Positions 1-9,900 of a stretch of DNA of 64,000 nt are shown in pieces. Source of the stretch: CAYQQR01 sp964420035 (GTDB taxonomy: Bacteria; Bacteroidota; Bacteroidia; Bacteroidales; SM23-62); NCBI GenBank assembly GCA_964420035.1, contig CAYQQR010000008.1, forward strand, positions 1 to 64,000, given 5' to 3'. How positions within the stretch are numbered: position 1 is the stretch's first letter; each line of letters starts with the position of its first letter. Below the pieces are notes generated by a model. That model was not told the DNA's origin and did no database searches. It saw nothing but the letters and a program-made list of their open reading frames with translations. Position numbers and translations under genes: made by a program.

Positions 1-178
1 GTTAACCTTTTTTTGTTTTAATTTCGGTCAACATATTTAGGCAAGGACTGTACGTCCTGGGAAATACTCTGTTAAATAACCTGGAACCGGAATTGTTTCA
101 GGAGCCCGGATTATTTTCGAATTAATTGTCACGTACCTGTGGTCCGTGGTCCGTGGTCTTACTATTTTTTCATTCGAC
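1..178. other. Intergenic region downstream of the DUF4831 gene
   Basis: No gene is supported here. There is a small palindrome at 44-58 (AGGAC, 5-base spacer, GTCCT). At about 138-158 there is a short array of the 7-base unit GGTCCGT. In the sense of the neighbouring minus-strand gene, whose stop is at 179, the array reads as GACCACG units about 20 bases after the stop codon. It belongs to the heptad arrays described elsewhere in this window. Confidence 0.6.
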
Positions 179-1249
179 CTACTGGATCCGGTAAGGAACA
201 ACCGGTCCCAATTGATACACCCTGCTGCGGGCGACGGCCCTGACTTCAGTGCCCAGATTGACCTGTATGTTAACCGGTGCGGGCATGCGGTAGAACAATA
301 TGTTCTCTTCTTTCCGTGGTCGCTCAGGTACAGGCAGCTTATCCTCCACCTGTATCCTGAACTGTAATCTTTCCGCCTCGGAGGTCCGGCGGTCCATCAT
401 TCCCCCGGCCATTGAAAACCAGGCAAGGTCGGTAGAACCCTCGACTTCGGGAATAACAATAAAACCGCGTACATACCGGTCCTTAACGGTTTTTCCGATA
501 AAGAGAGAAAGGTATTCTTCCTCCAGGGCATTCAACTCCCTTACCGCGGTTTCCAGTGCCGTACCTTCCGGGTACATGTCATATTCCCCTGAAATAAAAT
601 CGAATCGCCTTGTTCGTAATTCCAACAGGAAATTGGCCGCTTCTTCAGCCTTTTCCTCGGACGTTTTGGCAACGATCTGTTTCTTCAGGACCGGGATCCT
701 TATAAAGGAAGAGTCAGTGAGAATGGTTTTGTATAGTGTATCTGTTTCTTCCCGCCTGTTCCGCTTAACGGAAAGATCGGTGAACCAGGCCGGATCGACC
801 AGGTCGGTCATGGTGGGTTGTTGCATAGTCCCCTCGGCCCAGGTGCTTTGTTCAGGATCAAGGATCAGCCCCCGGGTACTCAGCCTGGTGAAGTGCGCGG
901 GGTCCAGGTGACCCTGAATACTCTGAATGCCATAAAGTTCATTGGGATCCGGTTCTGTAAAGAGCTGGATTTGAATATCGCTAATCTGCCACCAGCGTTC
1001 GTTCCGGCTGATGACCCGGGTAATTCCAAGGAAATCTTCTGCATACTCTGCATAGGGCCCTCTGATCCTTCTGACCAGTTCATAAAATACTTTCACTTCA
1101 AAACCTGTCCTTGGCAAGGCATACACCAGTTCCACCGGTGTCCCGATGGTATCGGTAATGCGACTGGTTTTAACAAGATGCCTGCCGGGGATACAGGCCG
1201 ATGCCAATATTCCCAATGCAATAGATATACCCGATACTGCTCTTTTCAT
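179..1249 (-). CDS. DUF4831-family lipoprotein
   Basis: 356-residue protein with a short signal peptide and a lipobox (LASAC, Cys19), so it is probably a lipoprotein of the cell envelope. The segment 'YALPRT' at about residues 43-48 followed by 'GPYAEYAEDFLGI' at about 64-76 is the pattern I associate with DUF4831, a Bacteroidota family of unknown function. The rest is polar, with repeated charged segments and no membrane helix. Its start codon overlaps the stop of the upstream nnr gene (ATGA at 1246-1249), so translation is probably coupled and the two are co-transcribed. The link to NAD(P)HX repair is positional only. Family assignment is from remembered motifs; function is unknown. Confidence 0.75.
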   Translation of the reverse strand: MKRAVSGISIALGILASACIPGRHLVKTSRITDTIGTPVELVYALPRTGFEVKVFYELVRRIRGPYAEYAEDFLGITRVISRNERWWQISDIQIQLFTEPDPNELYGIQSIQGHLDPAHFTRLSTRGLILDPEQSTWAEGTMQQPTMTDLVDPAWFTDLSVKRNRREETDTLYKTILTDSSFIRIPVLKKQIVAKTSEEKAEEAANFLLELRTRRFDFISGEYDMYPEGTALETAVRELNALEEEYLSLFIGKTVKDRYVRGFIVIPEVEGSTDLAWFSMAGGMMDRRTSEAERLQFRIQVEDKLPVPERPRKEENILFYRMPAPVNIQVNLGTEVRAVARSRVYQLGPVVPYRIQ

Positions 1250-2757
1250 AGATCCAAGGCTTTGAAAGCTTTCCCCAGGTTGTCCGTAATATCCCCGGCC
1301 ACCAGTCCTTCAAAGGTCGTCTGCCGCGCGGCCAGGTCGCCCGCCAGTCCGTGAATATAAACTCCGGCCATAGCTGCTGCGGCCATTGACAAACCGCGGG
1401 ACAGCAAAGATACGATTAATCCTGTAAGTACATCTCCGCTCCCGCCGGTAGCCATACCCGGATTACCCGTGCTGTTGAAATAATACATGCCATCGGGCAG
1501 GGCAATGGAGGTATATGCTCCTTTCAAAACAATGATCAGTTTATGCTTTTTCGCGTAATCCAGCTGTTTCAAATGTCTTTGATATCCGGTTTCAGAAGGG
1601 CCCGCGAGCCTGTCAAACTCCCCCGGATGCGGCGTAAATATGGCCTTGTCCCGTGTTAATTCTAAAAGTCGCGGGTTTTTTGATATAATGTTCAGCGCAT
1701 CTGCATCCAGCACCAGGGGAACCTCTGCCCGTTCAAGCAGGTCCTGCAATCCTTTTTGGGTATTGGTCCGCTGGGCCAGGCCCGGTCCGGCGGCTATCGC
1801 GTTGTAAGTACCGATATCAGGGACTTCAGTAAAAAAAATATCCGATTCGTCCAGGCTCACCAGGGCCTCCGGAACACTGCTCTGTATGATCGGGTAACCG
1901 GACCGGGGTATATGTGCGGTGATCAGGCCCGTTCCCCCGCGGATCCCTGCTCTGGCGGCAAGAACGGCAGCACCCATCATTCCGTAACTGCCGGCAACGA
2001 TTAACGCATGCCCGAAGGTTCCCTTATGGGAGAATTTCTTCCTCGCCGGAAAAAGATCCCGGATCATTTCCGCCTCCAGCCATTGGTATGGAGTGGTTGT
2101 ATCCGCGATAGCTGCCGGATGCAAGCCGATGGGCAGGACATGCCATTCACCGGTATATTCTTCATTTTCAGCAAAAAAGAATGATATTTTGGGAAATTGC
2201 AGGGTCAGGGTATAATCGGCTCTGAATATACTATCATGTTTGTTTTTGCTGTTATCTTCACCGAACAAACCCGAGGGAATATCAATGGCAATCCGGGTAT
2301 TAGGCAAACGGTTGATGTCCTTGACAAAGGTTCCGACAAAACCTTCCAGGGGACGCGTCAGTCCGGAACCAAAAAGGGCGTCTATAATCAATGCACTTTC
2401 AGGCAGCCGCGGAAAGGGATCGCCCTCGAGCAGGTCGTGGACCTCGGCCCCGGTTTCTTTTCGAAGGCGTTCCAGGTTCGTTTGTGCATCTTTCGACAAC
2501 CTGGGGGATATTCGTACCAGGCAGACCCGGACCGAGAAGCCTTTTCCGGATAAGAGTCTGGCTACCGCGATCCCGTCTCCCCCGTTGTTGCCCGGCCCTG
2601 CAAAAACCACCACCGGGCGGTCGGATTCGTACTTGGACACGATCCAATTGCTGAGTTGCACCGCTGCCCGTTCCATCAGGTTTACAGAAGTAATTGGCTC
2701 GTTTTCAATGGTGTATTTGTCTATTTCTTTTACCTGACCGGTTTTGAATATTTTCAT
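1246..2757 (-). CDS. nnr: Bifunctional NAD(P)H-hydrate epimerase / ADP-dependent dehydratase
   Basis: 503 residues, the usual length of the fused YjeF_N plus YjeF_C (carbohydrate-kinase fold) enzyme. It repairs the damaged cofactors NADHX and NADPHX. The N-terminal half epimerises the S and R forms, and the C-terminal half dehydrates the S form using ADP. Visible motifs: 'FAGPGNNGGDGIAVARLL' at about residues 52-69 (epimerase nucleotide loop), 'IDIPSGL' at about 158-164, and in the C-terminal half 'FTPHPGEFDRL' and 'GNPGMATGGSGDVLTGLI' (ADP-binding glycine-rich loop). It is a cytosolic housekeeping gene. It overlaps the DUF4831 gene by 4 bases. A near-consensus promoter lies about 25-50 bases upstream. 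Confidence 0.95.
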   Translation of the reverse strand: MKIFKTGQVKEIDKYTIENEPITSVNLMERAAVQLSNWIVSKYESDRPVVVFAGPGNNGGDGIAVARLLSGKGFSVRVCLVRISPRLSKDAQTNLERLRKETGAEVHDLLEGDPFPRLPESALIIDALFGSGLTRPLEGFVGTFVKDINRLPNTRIAIDIPSGLFGEDNSKNKHDSIFRADYTLTLQFPKISFFFAENEEYTGEWHVLPIGLHPAAIADTTTPYQWLEAEMIRDLFPARKKFSHKGTFGHALIVAGSYGMMGAAVLAARAGIRGGTGLITAHIPRSGYPIIQSSVPEALVSLDESDIFFTEVPDIGTYNAIAAGPGLAQRTNTQKGLQDLLERAEVPLVLDADALNIISKNPRLLELTRDKAIFTPHPGEFDRLAGPSETGYQRHLKQLDYAKKHKLIIVLKGAYTSIALPDGMYYFNSTGNPGMATGGSGDVLTGLIVSLLSRGLSMAAAAMAGVYIHGLAGDLAARQTTFEGLVAGDITDNLGKAFKALDL

Positions 2758-2779
2758 GATGTCGGATAAATTACACTTA

Positions 2780-2810
2780 CAAAATACAGAAAATTGGGAT
2801 AAAAGTGCAA
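2780..2810 (-). promoter_or_regulatory. Possible promoter of nnr
   Basis: On the minus strand a TTG (2808-2810) is followed after 21 bases by TATTTTG (2780-2786), one base short of the Bacteroidota -7 consensus TAnnTTTG. The nnr ATG is about 22 bases further down. The fit is imperfect, so this is tentative. Confidence 0.3.
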
Positions 2811-2811
2811 G

Positions 2812-2874
2812 GAATTGCGGATTGCGCCTGCCTGTAGGCAGGCAGGGATTGCGGATTGCGGATTTAGAATTTAA
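2812..2874. repeat. Heptad array with inserted palindrome
   Basis: Degenerate 7-base units (GAATTGC, GGATTGC, then GGATTGC, GGATTTA, GAATTTA) occupy the nnr/POT intergenic space. The array is interrupted at 2826-2843 by an 18-base palindrome with arms GCCTGCC and GGCAGGC around TGTA. The same palindrome core recurs at 13963 and 52579. This is the only heptad array in the window between two divergent 5' ends rather than after a stop codon. Confidence 0.7.
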
Positions 2875-2904
2875 TTAAATAACCCTCTCCTTTTTCAGAT
2901 CATA

Positions 2905-2933
2905 TTGAAGATATGGAAAGATTTTTATATTTG
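2905..2933 (+). promoter_or_regulatory. Bacteroidota-type promoter of the POT transporter
   Basis: TTG at 2905-2907, an 18-base spacer, then TATATTTG at 2926-2933. This matches the TTG / TAnnTTTG consensus of Bacteroidota primary sigma factor promoters. Transcription would begin near 2940, giving a leader of about 40 bases before the ATG at 2980. This also argues against start codons upstream of 2980. Confidence 0.65.
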
Positions 2934-2979
2934 TCGAATTCCGGCATGGACTATAAATGCAAAACTAAACCTTCAAAAT

Positions 2980-4641
2980 ATGTTCAAAGGACACCCCAAA
3001 GGCTTATTTGTGGCATTTTTTGCCAATATGGGAGAGCGTTTTGGTTATTATACCATGCTCTCAATTTTTGTATTGTATCTGCAAGGTAAATACGGTTGGG
3101 ATGCATCCCGTGCCGGAGCAGTATACGGGTCATTTCTCTTCGGGATCTATTTCCTCCCATTGCTGGGCGGATTTATTGCAGATAATATTTTGGGATATGG
3201 AAAAACCATAACAATTGGCACTATTGTTATGTTCCTGGGATATGGTATGCTTGCTTTCCCCAGCATGGGCCCGCGATTCGTATATCTATCCCTGGCAGTC
3301 ATCTCCCTGGGTACAGGATTATTTAAAGGCAACCTGCAAGCACTGGTCGGAAACATGTATGATGACCCGAAATACAGCAAACTCAGGGATTCGGCTTTTA
3401 ATATTTTCTACATGGGGATCAACGTGGGCGCTTTTTTTGCACCCAACGCGGCCAGGGCAGCCCGGAATTTCATGCTTAAGCTGAACGGTTTGGAATACAA
3501 TGCCAAAGCAGCCGACCTCTCTCATAAATTACTGAACGGCACACTGGATGACAGTTCCGAACTGCTGACCATCGCCACCAACCAAATGGGAGAAGCTTTT
3601 ACCAGTCTCGGTGATTTTGCCCAAAAATATATTGATGGATTGGCTACTTCCTATAATGCAGGTTTTGGTGTTGCCGCCGTTTCCATGATCATCTCCTTGA
3701 TCCTGTTTGTCAGCTTCAGGAAGTATTATAAGCATGCAGATGTTACACACAAGCAACAGGTCAAGGCCAAGATTGAAAACATAGTAATACTCTCGACTGA
3801 ACAGAAGCGCAGAAGACTCACTGCTCTTGGCCTCGTGTTCCTTGTGGTTATGTTCTTCTGGATGGCCTTCCACCAGAATGGATTTACCCTTACCATGTTC
3901 GCCAGGGACTATACGGTAGATGAAGTGGGACAAGCCACCGCAGTATTATTCAACCTGAAATCCCTGTTGCCGGTTATCGCTTCAATTATTGGACTCGTGT
4001 TAATATTTGGAAAGGGATATTCATCCCACACCCGGTTCGCGGGAGGGATCCTCACCGGGGGCGGTATAGCCGTTGCCTGGCTGGTGGCACGAACCTATAT
4101 GCCCGAAGGAAACCCGATATCACCGGAAATATTCCAGCAATTCAACCCGATATTCATCGTCTTCCTTACCCCATTGATCGTTTCCTTCTTTGGTTTTCTC
4201 AGGAAACGGAATGCAGAACCATCATCCCCCAAGAAAATCGGGATCGGTATGATCTTAACTGCAATTGGCTTTACGGTTATGATACTTGCAGCAAGAAATC
4301 TTCCCAGTCCTGGCGAATTGGACGGAGGAGTTTCCGATATCCTGGTATCGCCCTACTGGTTGATCAGCACCTACCTTATTCTGACCATTGCCGAGTTGTT
4401 TTTGAGTCCTATTGGAATTTCTTTTGTCTCACAGGTAGCTCCTCCCCAATATAAGGGCCTTATGCAAGGTGCATGGTTCGGAGCAACTGCCATAGGCAAT
4501 TTGTTGGCAGGGCTCATAGGTCCTTTCTGGGAAAAATGGGAGCTCTGGCAATTCTTCCTCTTACTGGTAAGCTTATGCATCCTGTCTGCCATATTTATCT
4601 TCTCCGTGCTTAAAAGACTGGAGCGGGCAACCAAAGATTGA
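2980..4641 (+). CDS. POT/PTR-family proton-coupled peptide transporter
   Basis: Multi-pass inner-membrane protein of the major facilitator superfamily, POT family, which imports di- and tripeptides with protons. The start at 2980 (MFKGHPKGLF) was chosen because it gives the normal family N-terminus and because the frame upstream of it overlaps the promoter. The product is 553 residues. The motif 'NMGERFGYY' in helix 1 corresponds to the proton-coupling ExxERFxYY motif, but the first Glu is Asn here. 'GGFIADNILG' is the family signature after helix 2. About 12-14 hydrophobic segments are visible, with a large polar insert around residues 165-215. Transcribed alone; a strong terminator follows. 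Confidence 0.92.
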   Translation: MFKGHPKGLFVAFFANMGERFGYYTMLSIFVLYLQGKYGWDASRAGAVYGSFLFGIYFLPLLGGFIADNILGYGKTITIGTIVMFLGYGMLAFPSMGPRFVYLSLAVISLGTGLFKGNLQALVGNMYDDPKYSKLRDSAFNIFYMGINVGAFFAPNAARAARNFMLKLNGLEYNAKAADLSHKLLNGTLDDSSELLTIATNQMGEAFTSLGDFAQKYIDGLATSYNAGFGVAAVSMIISLILFVSFRKYYKHADVTHKQQVKAKIENIVILSTEQKRRRLTALGLVFLVVMFFWMAFHQNGFTLTMFARDYTVDEVGQATAVLFNLKSLLPVIASIIGLVLIFGKGYSSHTRFAGGILTGGGIAVAWLVARTYMPEGNPISPEIFQQFNPIFIVFLTPLIVSFFGFLRKRNAEPSSPKKIGIGMILTAIGFTVMILAARNLPSPGELDGGVSDILVSPYWLISTYLILTIAELFLSPIGISFVSQVAPPQYKGLMQGAWFGATAIGNLLAGLIGPFWEKWELWQFFLLLVSLCILSAIFIFSVLKRLERATKD

Positions 4642-4661
4642 TCCAGGTCAATTATTGCATA

Positions 4662-4701
4662 AAAACCACAATGATCCGGGTCCGGCATTGTGGTTTTTTT
4701 T
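4662..4701 (+). terminator. Rho-independent terminator after the POT gene
   Basis: A 12-base stem (AAAACCACAATG at 4662-4673, with its complement at 4686-4697), loop of about 12 bases, running into eight T residues. It lies 20 bases after the transporter stop codon. Confidence 0.85.
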
Positions 4702-4767
4702 GTTCCCGTGCATAACTTATTACATCAGTGTGCCGTAAATGATATATATTTAAGGAGCTGCTGCTGC

Positions 4768-6888
4768 ATGAAAAGGATGTGGTCCATATTGTTTTTTCTT
4801 TCGTTGGGAGGATGGCTTATTGCACAAATACCCAATGTGGACAGCTTGCAGAAAGCAGCCATTGACGCACCCGATTCTTCCAGGGTAAAGATATATTTAT
4901 CCCTTTCCAACTATTATCTGCGTGAGAACCTTCCCAAGAGTATCGATTACAGTACTCAGGCTCAAAAACTTGCACGGAGCATTGAAGATACATTGAGGAC
5001 AAGTTATGCCCTTTCTATGCTGGGAGCGGCCCGCTATTACCAGGGGAACTATTATCTGGCCCTGGAAGCCTGGAACGAAGCATTGGAACTGCGCGGGCAA
5101 CTGGGAAACAAACCTGAGATCGCAGAAATGCTGAACAATATCGGGGTGATCTATCAAACCATTGGTGAATACGAAAAAGCCATTGAATACTTTCAGGATA
5201 ATCTGAAGATCCAGGAGGAAATTGGAGATACGGTGAATATTGCGGCATCCATGACGAATATCGGGAACATCTATTATTACATGGGCCTGGATTATCCCAA
5301 AGCCCTGAACTATTATGAAGATGCCCTGGAATTATTCAAAGCCATAGGCCAACAAAATCATGTTGCCAACCTGTATAACAATATCGGCCTGGTATACAGA
5401 GAATTGAATGATAATGGAAAGGCACTTGAAAACTACAGGAAAGCCCTGAAGATCTTCATTGAGCTCAACGACAAAGCCGGTATTGCCACTTCCCAAAGTC
5501 ATATAGGCAACATATACCTGGAGGGTGAAAACTATCAAATGGCCCTTCGCTTTAGCAGGAACGCGTTAAATACCTACAGGGAGATCGGTCAGAAAAGTGA
5601 GATCGCTTCATCGCTGCGCGACATGGGCCAGATCTATCATAAGCAGGGAGCGTACAAGGAAGCACTCGACTACCTGAAACAGAGCCTGAATATGTACCTG
5701 GAAATGGAAAAGAAGAAGGAGGTGTTTGATATTTATAAAGACATTTCAGATGTATACCGTAAAATGGGAGATTATCAGAGTTCGCTGGAGTATTATGATA
5801 AATATGTCGAACTGAAAGATACCACGCTCAAGGAAAAGTACCTGAAACAGATCAGCGAACTGGAAACCAAATATGAGACGGAGAAGAAAGAGCGGGAAAA
5901 CGAATTGCTCAAAACCAAAACGGCCCTTCAGGAAACGGAACTGGAGGCCCGGGAAGCCGAACTGAAACGATCCAGGATCCTTATATTCTCTTTTATCCTG
6001 GGCTTTGTTATCATATCTGTCTTCTCCGTCCTCTTGTACCGTCAGTATGCTGCCAAGAAAAGGGCCAATATCCTTCTGGAAGAACAGAACATCGAGATCA
6101 GGCAGCAACGTGATCAGATCTTCCAGCAAAAGAAAGAGATCACCGACAGTATTCAGTATGCCAGCAGGATACAGAATGCTCTCCTTCCCCCCAGTAAAGA
6201 ACTGGAAAGGCGCATCAGCGATCTGTTCATTCTTTACAGGCCAAGGGATATCGTCAGCGGTGATTATTACTGGATGAACCAGAAGGGAGAAAAAACAATT
6301 ATTGTTGCTGCCGATTGTACCGGACATGGGGTCCCCGGTGCCTTCATGAGCATGCTGGGAATCACTTTTCTTAACGAGATCGTCAACAAAGATAAGCTCA
6401 CCTCCCCGGATGAGATACTGAACAAGCTCAGGGAAAATGTTGTGGACGCCCTGCACCAGACAGGCCAGGAAGGTGAAGCCAAAGACGGCATGGATATCGC
6501 GCTTTCCGTCATCGATATGAAACAAATGCAACTGGAATTCGCCGGTGCCTATAACCCGCTCTATCTCATACGCGACGATGAAATACGGGTCTTCAAGGCC
6601 GACAAGATGCCCATCGGCATCCACCGCGAAAAAGAAGCTTCATTCACAAAACATACCATCCCTATTCGGAAAGACGACCGCCTGTATATGTTTTCTGACG
6701 GATTTGTGGACCAGTTCGGCGGTTCCAAAGGGAAGAAGTTCATGAGCAAGCGCTTCAAGGAAGTTATTCTTTCCATCTATAAACAACCCATGAAAAAGCA
6801 AAAGGAATTCCTGGACAAAACCCTGGATGACTGGCGGGGGAACATCGAACAGATCGACGATATCCTGGTGATGGGTATGCACATTTGA
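4768..6888 (+). CDS. TPR-repeat membrane protein with C-terminal SpoIIE/PP2C phosphatase
   Basis: 706 residues from the chosen start (MKRMWSILFF), which begins a signal peptide ending near '...LIAQ' and follows a GGAG-like element at 4754. Domain order: periplasmic TPR array (about 10 repeats, roughly residues 35-355), coiled coil ('KYETEKKERENELLKTK'), one membrane helix ('ILIFSFILGFVIISVFSVLL'), a second coiled coil, then a cytoplasmic PP2C/SpoIIE phosphatase. The phosphatase shows 'YRPRDIVSGDYYW', 'ADCTGHGVPGAFMSMLG' and 'DDILVMGM'. The architecture suggests an envelope signal relayed to dephosphorylation of a cytosolic partner, perhaps an anti-sigma antagonist; no such partner is adjacent. 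A longer start at 4690 would run through the upstream terminator and is unlikely. Confidence 0.88.
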   Translation: MKRMWSILFFLSLGGWLIAQIPNVDSLQKAAIDAPDSSRVKIYLSLSNYYLRENLPKSIDYSTQAQKLARSIEDTLRTSYALSMLGAARYYQGNYYLALEAWNEALELRGQLGNKPEIAEMLNNIGVIYQTIGEYEKAIEYFQDNLKIQEEIGDTVNIAASMTNIGNIYYYMGLDYPKALNYYEDALELFKAIGQQNHVANLYNNIGLVYRELNDNGKALENYRKALKIFIELNDKAGIATSQSHIGNIYLEGENYQMALRFSRNALNTYREIGQKSEIASSLRDMGQIYHKQGAYKEALDYLKQSLNMYLEMEKKKEVFDIYKDISDVYRKMGDYQSSLEYYDKYVELKDTTLKEKYLKQISELETKYETEKKERENELLKTKTALQETELEAREAELKRSRILIFSFILGFVIISVFSVLLYRQYAAKKRANILLEEQNIEIRQQRDQIFQQKKEITDSIQYASRIQNALLPPSKELERRISDLFILYRPRDIVSGDYYWMNQKGEKTIIVAADCTGHGVPGAFMSMLGITFLNEIVNKDKLTSPDEILNKLRENVVDALHQTGQEGEAKDGMDIALSVIDMKQMQLEFAGAYNPLYLIRDDEIRVFKADKMPIGIHREKEASFTKHTIPIRKDDRLYMFSDGFVDQFGGSKGKKFMSKRFKEVILSIYKQPMKKQKEFLDKTLDDWRGNIEQIDDILVMGMHI

Positions 6889-6914
6889 TTGGTCTTGCCA
6901 AAAACAATTAAGTA

Positions 6915-6944
6915 TTGACTTCTTTTTGCATTATTCATAACTTG
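6915..6944 (+). promoter_or_regulatory. Probable promoter of the PKD-repeat gene
   Basis: TTG at 6915-6917, a 20-base spacer, then TAACTTG at 6938-6944 (one T short of TAnnTTTG). The ATG at 6978 follows after 33 bases. Its position favours the start at 6978 over an in-frame upstream codon at 6915. Confidence 0.45.
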
Positions 6945-6977
6945 AATTTTTATCCGAAATCCAATAAACCCTTCGCC

Positions 6978-9900
6978 ATGAAATTCGCTATCCTTAAATC
7001 CCTCATGATCCTGGCTTTATTATGCTTTATGCAAAAGTTATTTTCTCAATATGCAGATTTCCAGATCAGTCCTGACGATCCCTGCGCCCCGGTAAACGTC
7101 ACGTTTTCCAACCTTAGCGATGAAAGCGGTTTAGAGGGATCAGCAGAATATCACTGGGAAATTGACGGAACCCCATTCAATCAATTTGAACCTGTGGCAC
7201 AGATCTGGGAAGCCGGAGAACATTTCGTCAGCCTAACCCTGATCGATGGTGCCAACGGATCCGTGCAGGGTTACAAGGAAGAATTCATTTTTATCGAAGG
7301 GATCATGGATCATTTCAGGACCTCCACCGGTCCGGAAGCCTGCCCGGGAGAACAGATATTATTCTGGACCGAACAATCTTTTTTTAATCTTTATTGGCAC
7401 TTTGGTGACGGTTCCTTTGAAGATGAAAGAAACTATAATAATTATACATCCCACACTTTCTATGAGTCCGGCGAATATTCCGTAAACCTTTTGATCGATA
7501 ACATGTGCGGGACCGATACCATTACCCGCGTGATCAATGTAAGCAATGCTGCCGTACCGGAGCCGGAAGCCTACACCCATCGTGGTGGTGAAGTATGTCC
7601 GAACGAGCAGGTGCTTTTCGGTGTAGCGGGAGAATATATGGATTATGAATGGGATTTCGGCGATGGGAAAACCTCGGCGGAAGCAGAACCCGCCCATTTC
7701 TATGAAACCCAGACGACCCAGAGTTATGATGTGATAGTCAAAGTAACCAATATCTGCGGGAACCAGGGCGATGATACCCTTACCATCAACATCGTGGAAG
7801 ATCTGCCTGCCTATGCCATGTTCGATTATGGCCATGCTTCAAACTTCGGCACCCCCTGCCCCGGCGAACGGATCCGTTTTAACAGCCACAGCGCCGGGGC
7901 CCATTTCTGGGATTTCGGGGACGGGAGCACTTCAGAAGAACGAAATCCGGTAAATGTTTTTACCGCACCGGGTGATTATGATGTCGGCTTAACCGTGACC
8001 AACGGATGCGGCTTTTCGGATATCCATACCGAAACCATTGTGGTTGAAGAACATCCGGAAGATGTTATCGACCACGTCGATTTCTCCTTCGATGTGGAAA
8101 TACCGGGGATCGATCATGAGGACCTGGAATGGCTGGATACCGTCACCATATGTCCGGGCCAGGCCATCAGGTTCTGGAATCATTCCTGGGATGACGGTCC
8201 CTTTGAGAATCACTGGGATTTCGGGGACGGTAAAACTTCCAACAGTCAGAATCCGATCCATGTATACAGCAGTTCCGGCTTTATGGATGTAACCCTTACG
8301 GCCTACACTCCCTGCGGGGGCATGAATTCCAGGACCAAGGTCGTACATGTCGATCCCGGCCTGCCACCCAACGCGGAAATGGGCGTTGCACCCCGCCTGA
8401 TCTGCCCGGGTGAGGAAGTGTTCTTCTTCGATATGATCGGGGATCCGGTAGAATCCCAGTATACTTACTCTATTGATTTCGGCGATGGCACTACAGGGGA
8501 AAACATCGTGGACTATACCAACAAGGACCTGATGACCCTGGCCTCCCATCATTACAACGGCGGTGCAGGGGACAAATTCTTCACCGTCTTTACGGCAACC
8601 AATAAATGCGGCAACAGCATCACGAGGGAAGATACGATCGAGATCATCGATAACCCGGACATAAAAACATTCTATTATGTAAACAACACCTCCGTCGATG
8701 AAAGTGAGAAGGAACCTGCCGACTGGAGCGTCCGGCAGGATCCCACCGATCACCACATGACCATATTCGTGCAGTGGCCGGACTGGACGCCCGGGCTGAA
8801 TGAGAATTTCTTCATTTATTTCTGGTACGGACAATTTGATCCTGAAGGGGAAGATCCCGGACAACCCGACGGTATTGTAAGCTTCACCTCGGCCAATATC
8901 AATACCGGTACGTCCGTAGATGCCTATATACCCATCGACCCTGTACAGCCCTTGTCCGTCGGCATGGCCTCGGGATGGTTCTGCTCGGGGGTTGCCGAAA
9001 TAGGAATAGAACCGGAAGTCTATGGCATGCCCCTGGATGGCAGCATGCAACCGGTAAAATCCATACCCATAACATCAGGGGGTGTTTCCGACCTGGCCGC
9101 TTACGCCAGCAACGGCATAATCATTGACCCCGCGCAGGAATGGGACGGGATCTGCAACGCCGACAAACCGCGGGGACGCTGGGTATTCGAAGAAAATCCC
9201 GAGAATTATATCCATCTCGATCTTTACAGTGACGGAGGTTATGATATTGCCGTAACCCGCGATGAACAGGGAGAAGACTACATCATGGATATTTCCTGGG
9301 GCAGTTACCATGTATCCGCCGACACCCTCTTCCTGAATGACTCCTCGGCCTGCATGTTAACCGGGATATACAAATTTGTACGTTCAGACAGTTTATTGGA
9401 TTTGTCCGTTGAGATGGATCCTTGTTTCGAGCGGGAAACTGCCATAACGGGAAAAACATTCAGGCGCCGGCCGGATTATGGCGTGGCACCGGATCTCTCG
9501 GTTTGCCCGGGTGACCTGGTGCAATTCAAGGTCGCGGGCGGTACTTCCTATGAATGGCACTTTGGAGACGGTGACATCAGTGCCGAACAGTATCCTACAC
9601 ATGCTTATGCAACGGCCGGAGATTATGATGCCTATGTTGTAGCGACCAATGCATGCAACCGGGTTGATACCATTCACACCCTGGTAAAGATACGGGATGA
9701 TCATCTGCCGAACGCTTGGTTCTACACGGATATGTACAGTGCGCCCAGGTTGCAGCCCATACAATTCATAACCGAGGAATTCGAGGGCCGCCCCGATAAC
9801 AACACGTACAGTTGGGATTTCGGGGACGGGACGAATTCCACGGAAAAGAATCCGACCCACAGCTTTAAGCAGGACGGGGAATATATGGTTACCCTTACCA

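Noticed and set aside
5746..6624. 292-codon open frame antisense to the TPR-PP2C gene
   Set aside because: It lies wholly inside a clearly coding gene on the other strand, has low-complexity Phe/Leu/Asp-rich composition typical of an antisense shadow, and no recognisable domain.
7989..9050. 353-codon frame antisense to the PKD gene, with further long antisense frames at 9393-9860 and 10266-10910
   Set aside because: Repetitive PKD codons (GATTTCGGGGAC-like) leave the antisense frames open; composition is Gly/Ile/Val/Arg-rich without motifs.
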